Assembly: GCA_963971425.1 (NCBI GenBank)
Contig: OZ020519.1
Location: forward strand, 202,028-266,027
Direction of reading: 5' to 3'
Source: Bryoerythrophyllum caledonicum
Taxonomy: Eukaryota > Streptophyta > Bryopsida > Pottiales > Pottiaceae
DNA length: 64,000 bases
Shown: positions 57,143 through 64,000 of the stretch, one piece after another
How positions within the stretch are numbered: position 1 is the first letter of the stretch
Layout: each line of letters starts with the position of its first letter
Notes under the pieces: generated by a model
Databases searched by the model: none
The model's input: the letters and a program-made list of their open reading frames with translations, nothing else
Told to the model about the DNA's origin: nothing
Made by a program: the position numbers and the translations under genes

Positions 57143-58640
57143 CTAGCAATACGTATTGTATTGGTACGTATTGCATTGGGTTACTTAACCCAGCTTCGCG
57201 AACTTGGGTTACCCACCATTCATCACTTGCTCATCCACGAGAAGTACCAGCATGGGTGTAGTTTCTCCCGAGCCCATTGGTGTCTTTTGACACCTCATTT
57301 GGGACTTGGAGTCCAAATGACCTTCACGTGTAGTTGAAAGAGACTCATCTTTCTGAAGTTGAGTCTCCCACGTTATGGAGTGCGTCCGTGTGTGCACTCC
57401 ATTAGCTTCATTGTTATTATGTGATCATTCTTCAAGGATGACATTGACTTGACAGTTTATACGTTTACAAGTGGGTTTCACTTGTTCCTTACTTGAGAAA
57501 GATCCCATTTAGATATGAGTATATTCTTGATGGATTTTTGACACTTAAAACTTAGTATTTCTTGTCTTTGAGGTGTTTTTGAGCAATGTTATAGTGCTGA
57601 TTTTTTGTTGCTAAACCTCAAGCATACATAGAAAGACGGATGATGTTCACTAGATAAGATAAGAAGGGTGAGGTGGACGGTTATCTTTGCTGATATTTGT
57701 AGATGAAAGTACGTTGACTTGGGGATTTCATCCACAACCGTCGAAAGCTGAGATCCTGTAGAAGAAGTTGTCGTTGCGTGCGGGTGTTGCGAGAGAATCA
57801 CAAGGAATGCCTCGGCTGTTTCGGAGGGATGGAAGGAGGGCGGGCGCAACGGACCACACACGGAGCCACAACTGGATGAATGAGCTAAGAGCGTTCGCAA
57901 ATTAGGGTGGAGTCACGTTCAAGCTTGGAGTGTTTCAGAGTGTTTGGTAGCCGTTGCCGGAGACGCGCTTCACTAAGCGACTGAGTGGCGCAATTGTGGC
58001 TGCTGTCGGTGCCGAGGCTTTGGCACGCTTCGTAGGATTTGAACTAGTGCAAGCCCTGGGCAACGTTGGGTATTGGGGTACGGTGGTGTGTGTGATTTGC
58101 GCGCGCCTCAGTGTGAGCAATGTGTCTTGACCTCTAAGAAGGTGTTTGCAGAGGTGTGCGAAAGGTGGTGAGTTGTGAGTCGAAGAGAGAAGTCGCGGCA
58201 AGAGTTCGTTTTGAGGGACAAAGCTTATTTGTTTTGTAGAGCAAAACTCTAGACTTGTTGGGTTGTATATAGGAACGACATCGTTACTAAACGTTTTCCA
58301 GAAATTGAGTTCGACCTTCTCATTATTTATTTGTTGAGTGCGAATGTTGCTAGGTGCGATTGTCGTCGAGGAGGGTGAAGATAGACTTCAGCGTTGGCTT
58401 TACTTGAGAAGGTCTTGACGTCAATATGGAGAATGACGAGATGATGAGCACCAACATCGCCTAGAGTACTCTCTCAAAGTCTGCTTCGTGGTTGCCGATC
58501 ACTTGGTTGTCGTACCACATGCTGAGCACAATCGAGGCGAAGCGAAAGAGCTAAGAGACGCTGTTGTCGATTCCTGCAACTTAGATTGTTTCTTGTGATC
58601 GTTACTTATCAGACCCTTACTTGTGAGTGTGTGAGGAGCT
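57143..58640. other. intergenic or retroelement flank, no gene seen
   Basis: The region changes back to ordinary GC. A GGGTTGTATATAGGAAC tract near 58260 could be a promoter-like TATA sequence, and the following kilobase could be part of a long terminal repeat belonging to the gag region on the right; this cannot be tested inside the window. Confidence 0.35.
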
Positions 58641-58647
58641 AGATCAT

Positions 58648-58743
58648 AACGTGGTGTTGAGAAACATTGTCGTGTTCACAACGTGGTGTTGAGAAACATT
58701 GTCGTGTTCACAACGTGGTGTTGAGCAACATTGTCGTGTACAC
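58648..58743. repeat. 32-bp tandem repeat, three copies
   Basis: Unit AACGTGGTGTTGAGAAACAT plus TGTCGTGTTCAC, three times; the third copy has two changes. Related ACAGACACGGC/GAGGCACA phrases follow to 58820. Confidence 0.9.
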
Positions 58744-58996
58744 ATACGGCTGAGAAGGCACAGACGAGGCACAGACACGGCTGAGGGATACAGACACGGC
58801 AACGAGGCACATACGAGGTACCCGACCCGGACAATATCTGTACCCTTACTCAGCCAATTATCGTATCGTAGCACATCCATAACCGTGTAATGTATCTTGT
58901 AGCCTATATCTCATATGTGCATTTACACTGCAATACGTTTCAATGAAGTAGAAATGAATTAGAATACCTCATCTAGAGCCTTCATCCAAGTAACAA

Positions 58997-60863
58997 GAAG
59001 AAGAAGAAGAAGAAGAAGAACGCCGGTCCCCGGAGGAGGCCGGCGTGAGTAAAGTGTCCGTTCGTTCCACCACTAAGTCCATGCCCACCGGGCATGGGTT
59101 AGTAGTATGGAACTACTTCCCCCTTTCGAGGGTGGACACTATGTACCAGTAGCAAGTAACCAATATCAAAGGACCCGAGGTCCCAAAAAGTTTTTAAAAG
59201 AGGGAGGGCAAGTACAAAGAGTGCAAAAATGCAAGTGTAGATCTATGGAGGGGGGTTTAAAGTGTCCGGAAGGGGTTGATTGTTTTCAAGTTTACGTTTA
59301 TGTAGGAGTATTGACATAGCATGTTGAATTGCATTAGTGTTAATATTTGAAAAGGTGGTTTGGATTGAAGTGATGGGGATTTTAAAGGTTTCTTCAATAA
59401 TTGTCATTGAGGGGATGAAGGTGGTGGCTCTAGCACCCGCGGTGATAACAATGAGGGGGTCTACTTTCCATCCTAGTGCTTGAATATCATCAAGTAGTGG
59501 TTGGTATTTATTTGTTTTGTTTGAGATGGTGTCCGGGGAGAATCTATCATTACAGTATGTGAATTCAATAAATTGGATGGTGAGATTAGGGTCTATATGG
59601 TTTGGTGGGGGGTCTTTGTAAGAAAGTCCTCTAACACATAGTAGGTCCGGTTTGAATCTTGCATTACAATGACATCTTTGGGTATTACAGATGCATGGTA
59701 ATAGCCACGGAGGGACCGTATTTTCTTGTGGATTGTCATTAAAGGTTCCGGCATTCATGAGAATGAAACACCGAGATTTGGTTGATGATATGAGTAGTTT
59801 ACGAATAGCCCATACGGCTTTATTGTGTCTCTTGACAATTAGTGAGTGTATATGGGGGTTTTGGCACTTGAGTAAGACATGTAGCCATGTGTCTGGGTCC
59901 GTGGTGTTACAAATTGGACATGTAATTGTAGGGAATCTTTCTATTCCAAAGAAGAGTTGTTTACGGGCATTCCCCATGTATTGTCCGGTGCGAAATTTGA
60001 TTAGGCATGTGATTTGTGAATCCGTTATAATGGGGTTTTTCCAAAAATTGTTGGATAGAACGTTATGAATGTTTGGGTTGCCAGTCCATTTATCAATATT
60101 GGGGAAGTTTTCTGTAAGTTGTTTTAGGTTATTTACAAGATCATGTTTTTTGAGGTATTTGTCCAAGAATCGTATGGGGCCTTTGTCAGGAGTTTCACCC
60201 ATAGAGGGCCATTCATATCTATGGAAGTAGTATGGGGTGGCATGGGCGTGTTCGTATGGGTGTTCGGCATTCTTGTGGGTTTTTTCTCTTCCTTCCTTTG
60301 CTAGTTTGTCGGCTTGTTCATTACCGTCGATATTAGCATGGGCACGGACTTTATGGAGTGTAGTAATTTGTGTACGGTTTTGGAGCATTTCAACCATAGA
60401 TGTAAGGATAGTTTTATCCGGGTGACTATTGTGTAAAGTAGGGTGTTTAATATGTGTATTAAGGAGGTATAGTACATTTATGCAATCTGTAAAAATGTGA
60501 GCCGGTTCGTGTGGGTATTGGGTGGTGATTATTTTAAGGGTTTTGTGTATAGCCATCATTTCGGCTCTTAGAATATTTTGGAGTCCATGTAGTCTTTTAC
60601 CTAATTTAATTTGTTTGGTTGAATTGTATATCCCATAACCGGCTTTTTCACGATGCCAATGTCCCGGGCTTACTTCGGTTGGTTCTTTGAAGGAGCCGTC
60701 AGTGTAGTAGCTAAAGTTGGGGTCAAATTTAGGGTCTGTATTAATTTGGTAGTAGGGGAGGGGGAGGCTTAATTCGGCAATTTGTGATGTGGAGATGTTT
60801 GTGTGGGGGGCTTTAGACCATTTTTTGTTGCGATTTACACGGGTTGAAATGGGTGTGGGAGAA
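58997..60863 (-). mobile_element. 5'-truncated LINE with RNase H domain
   Basis: CCAAGTAACAA occurs directly on both sides (58986-58996 and 60864-60874), an 11-bp target duplication. The 3' end (left, since the element is on the minus strand) is a GAA-repeat on the plus strand (58997-59021), that is a TTC-type tail, as some LINEs end in microsatellites. The 5' end stops abruptly inside the coding frame, typical of incomplete reverse transcription. About 220 bases of 3' untranslated sequence precede the frame's stop. The element is 1,867 bases long. Confidence 0.93.
59243..60863 (-). CDS. LINE ORF2 C-terminal part: RNase H and zinc-binding region
   Basis: About 540 uninterrupted codons with no start codon of their own. 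The RNase H domain shows all catalytic positions: SYYTDGSF (Asp), LRAEMMAIH (Glu), HIFTDCINVL (Asp), and HANIDGNEQADKLAKEG (His and the last Asp). Farther on, CPICNTTDPDTWLHVLLKCQ with PHIHS is a Cys/His cluster as found at the ends of L1-related ORF2 proteins. The reverse transcriptase and endonuclease are missing through 5' truncation. The absence of stops in over 1.6 kb implies a young insertion. Confidence 0.9.
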
Positions 60864-61039
60864 CCAAGTAACAACTACTATATGATCAACATCAACTACT
60901 AAACCATGCATGTGATAAGTGAGGAGGATTCAATAGAGACATCTCTTGAGGTGATAATGGATGTTTCAAGAATGTAGTAGAGGTGTGATGAAGGGGTAAG
61001 ATTTGGAAAAGAGAGGCTAAGGTGAAAACTTTGAAGCTT

Positions 61040-64000
61040 GAGGGCATTTCTAACATGGTCTAAATGTGCTATAATAATATTTGGGTTATGTGGAGTATGG
61101 ACCATGGATGGAAGAGGTAAGAACAAGCAAGTGGAAGACTCTACCTCATCCAAGGTGGAGATTAGTAGAGAAGTATTGGACACCTTGATTTCTAACTTGC
61201 AGAGTTTGCAAGTGAAGAATTCTTCTTCTCAGGCAAGTGGTAGTGGCACAAAGTTTGAGCTTTCACCCATAGCTAATTAGTCCCAGACGGGATCCCAAGA
61301 CATTTGCAAACCTGGCACCAAAATTGTGAGTGTGGAATCTGTGAAGTATTGGACTACATTAGATGGAGTTTGCAAAATTTGAGCACTTTGGGCAAAAGAG
61401 GGTGTTCTTGCATCTTTGTGCCGCGCGCGAGATCAAGTGGATGTTACGGGGGTGGAAGCAAGCTAGGGTGGAGCACTTAGTACGTCACGAGCAGTTTTTT
61501 CAGGGGGTCCCAAACTTCAATGGCCGGATTAGTAGTGCTCCCAATGCAAAAGTACTAATGTTTTTGGCAATGATGTTAGCAATATTAATGAATATTATAA
61601 AACTATTGTGCTTTACTCCAAAAAACATTGGAAACACATAAATATATGTACTTTTTTAACTTTCAGAAAGTACGTTACAGTTTGGATAAAAACAACAAAA
61701 GTACGAATATCATGTTGTTTGACAAAAGATAGTACAAATTCACACTTAGATAATGGAAGAACATGTTTAAAGCCTTCAAATGCACATTAAAAGTTGTGAT
61801 GATTTTTAGTCGCTCATTGTGATTTTTACGGTCAAAGTGCTAAAATTATTTTTGGGCAAAATATACTCAAAAATGATCCAAACTTCATTTTTTTTTCAGT
61901 ATCCAGTCATTTTAAGGGGATCCCCATGTGGGTAGCAAACTGATTTTCAAATAATATGAGTAAAAGGTGGCAAACTGAAACACCTTCTACTCCCGCAAAG
62001 GTACAAATATAGTACAAATTAAACCTCTTAAACGCCTCCAAATACTACAATGGGCGCGACTTTCGAGGCTCCTAAAGCCGCGCGTGTCACACCACCTGCC
62101 ACGCTTTAGGAATGCTAAAAATATTCATGTTTATACTCAATGTACACAAGGCAAATTGGATCCCAAAGAAGGGTTGACTTTTACCACTTTTTTGGTACAA
62201 TAGGTTGTCCGAAAGTGCACCCACCTTAGTGTGCTTCTACCCACGGACTTGGTGATTTCTAGAAGAGCGCTTGTTTTGAGGAATTGGAGGTCGAGATACA
62301 CCATGGAGCTAGAGGATTTCTCACAAGGTATCAAGTTACCCCCATTCTCTCTCATCTTCACCGAATTTGAGAGTGAAGGCTTTTTGTTCCACACCACATG
62401 GAAGTGGGAGGTAGGCACCTGGCGAGAGCGGGCTAGTAGTGTGTGGGACTCACTTACCATGGAGCTGCTCGCCTGGGAAGTGTCACCAACCATTTACGCA
62501 CCGGAGATGAAGCGCACCCATGAAGCATGGAGTTTCTTTGAGTGAATCCCTTAACTCCCAACCTCGATACGTGGAAGGGGCCCGGTTTCACTCGGAGAAA
62601 CACCCCTTTGCAATTGGTGTCCATGTACAGGTGTTGTCCAGAGGAGGTTGTCACTCACCCTAAAAGAGGTAGAAGATCCAGTCTTACCATTGGTGGAAGA
62701 GGAAGAATTTTTTGACAAGCGTAAGGTGGATGATGTAGCACCAAATTTACTCAGGACTCAGGAGGCCACAAAAATCATACTTTGATTGGAAAGACATGGC
62801 TTCACCATATGGAGGCGGAGAATGAGGGGTACGGAGATTTTTGGGTGCGACAAGCACCATCAAAGTTGATGACTTTAAGAAGAAGTTCACCATGTGGTGT
62901 GAACTCCAGAAGTCCCGTAATTCCAATTCAATCCATACATGGTTTGGAGGGCATTGTTTGGGTGTCTGGAGGAGGCTCCAGTAGCAGATTATGGAGTATT
63001 CAAGGAGGCCCATTTTCCAAAAATTATGGCCTAGAGAGACTTCTACGCACCGAACTACGTGGATGTATTCAGTGGAGCATGAAAGGTGACATCACCACTC
63101 TTGTCTAAGAGGAAGAAAGAAGAAGGCAGGAGCACTGTGGAGGATACAATGCAACCAGGGGAGCTGGTAATCCATCCACCCCCATTCAATTCCACAATGA
63201 GGTTGTTTGTGCAACTCAACAGAGACTATCAAAGGCAACGGGCGGATAAAATAAGGACCCTTTGTTCCTTCACACGTGGAGGTGACGAGTCGTTGAAAGA
63301 GGCTCATGCGAGATTAAAGAAACTAATCTCAGCCATTCACAGAGTTACAGAACAACAGGCAGTGCAACGTTGATATAGTATCATGAACAAAGAATTGAAG
63401 ACCTTGGTTTGCAATGTCGCGTTGCAATTGAAAGTGTCAACTACCAATGATTTGTTTTTAAAACCTCAAAGCGGATTGCAATCAATTTACTAGAAGAGAA
63501 GGCAACGATGAGATTTCTTAAATGTGAAGAGAAGGTCCCGGAGAAGGTTAAAGAGGCCAAGGTGGTTGTTCCTTCACATACCCCACACACGAATGCCTTG
63601 TGCTTCAATTGTAGGAAGCCATGACATCAGAGGAAAGATTGTAAAAAAAAAAAGACTTCCACATCTCAGGCTGGAGGTTTCAGGGTTTAATTGTGGTACC
63701 AAGGGGCATGCGGAGGTCAACTGTTGGAAGCTTCAGCCCGAGTTGAAGCCTTCTGGTAGCAAAGGAGCTAAAACATGATACAAGGAGAAGGAGTCCAAAG
63801 CCATTGGAGGGAAAAAGAAGAGTTGAAAGGCCAAGTTCACGGAGTTGGAGGCAAAGATGGAAGCAAGGAGTGCAAACACTACTGTGAAAGGTGACAATCC
63901 TCAACTAACTCCTAGTTTTCATGCTCTGGGTGGCTTAAGTTTCGTGGATGATGAATTTGGAAAATTTATGTTGAGTGGGATGGCACTTGCCATCAAGGAT
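61040..64000 (+). mobile_element. LTR retrotransposon gag region, fossil, runs off the right edge
   Basis: Plus-strand pieces of a gag-like polyprotein are spread over about 3 kb: an N-terminal Lys/Ser-rich part (near 61100), a middle helical part (near 63180-63370) and CCHC zinc-knuckle-like sequence (near 63600-63740). The reading is broken several times, so the copy is dead. The family (Ty3 or Ty1 type) cannot be decided without pol, which would lie outside. The LINE at 58997-60863 sits just upstream, possibly in or near its 5' long terminal repeat; age is moderate, judging by decay of the frame. Confidence 0.6.

Noticed and set aside
58648-58743. CRISPR-like or regulatory array
   Set aside because: Three directly adjacent 32-base copies with no spacers; simple tandem duplication.

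Overview
This window is nuclear DNA of a green plant (streptophyte). The genes have short GT-AG introns. Coding exons are GC-rich and lie in AT-rich, transposon-filled intergenic DNA, and TTTAGGG-type telomere-like patches occur. One gene has a plastid transit peptide, and a plant-specific DUF3444 gene copy is present. A complete eukaryotic PiT-type (Na+ or H+/phosphate, PTB-like) transporter argues for a lineage outside the flowering plants, because seed plants are known to have lost this plasma-membrane class. That placement is an inference from family distribution; the species is not identified.

Host genes, left to right: a six-frame-supported five-exon gene for a long coiled-coil protein (0.27-3.46 kb, minus); a two-exon VWA/Vwaint protein (16.46-18.18 kb, minus); a two-exon TolB-like beta-propeller protein (29.55-31.80 kb, plus); a decayed DUF3444 gene cut by a small hAT element (37.78-38.76 kb, minus); a five-exon PiT phosphate transporter (40.82-43.36 kb, minus); and a nine-exon, probably plastid-targeted AsmA-like protein (49.61-53.39 kb, minus). 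Two shorter coding-like remnants lie at 15.5-15.9 and 56.76-57.14 kb. No operon-like or pathway linkage between these genes is visible; they look like independent genes separated by repeats.

The rest is a dense nest of mobile elements. A 5.3 kb Tigger/pogo element with matching ends and TA target duplication (7.03-12.33 kb) carries a decayed transposase and a foreign inner segment. At least six small TA-flanked elements share CACTAAA...TTTAGTG ends. PIF/Harbinger-like, hAT-like and other inverted-repeat elements are recognisable by ends and, in several cases, target-site duplications. A diverged segmental duplication (21.4-22.0 versus 23.5-25.5 kb) serves as an empty-site control for two insertions. 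A 5'-truncated LINE with an RNase H domain, an 11-bp target duplication and a GAA-repeat tail (59.0-60.9 kb) lies just upstream of the gag region of an LTR retrotransposon fossil that runs off the right edge (about 61.0-64.0 kb). A 26-bp AT-rich minisatellite has expanded inside one of the small elements (44.56-44.85 kb and decayed to 45.1 kb).

No CRISPR array, complete rRNA or functional tRNA gene, or obviously new multi-gene system was found. The observations most worth following are the plastid AsmA-like gene, the altered second signature of the phosphate transporter, and the element nests whose order of insertion can be read directly.
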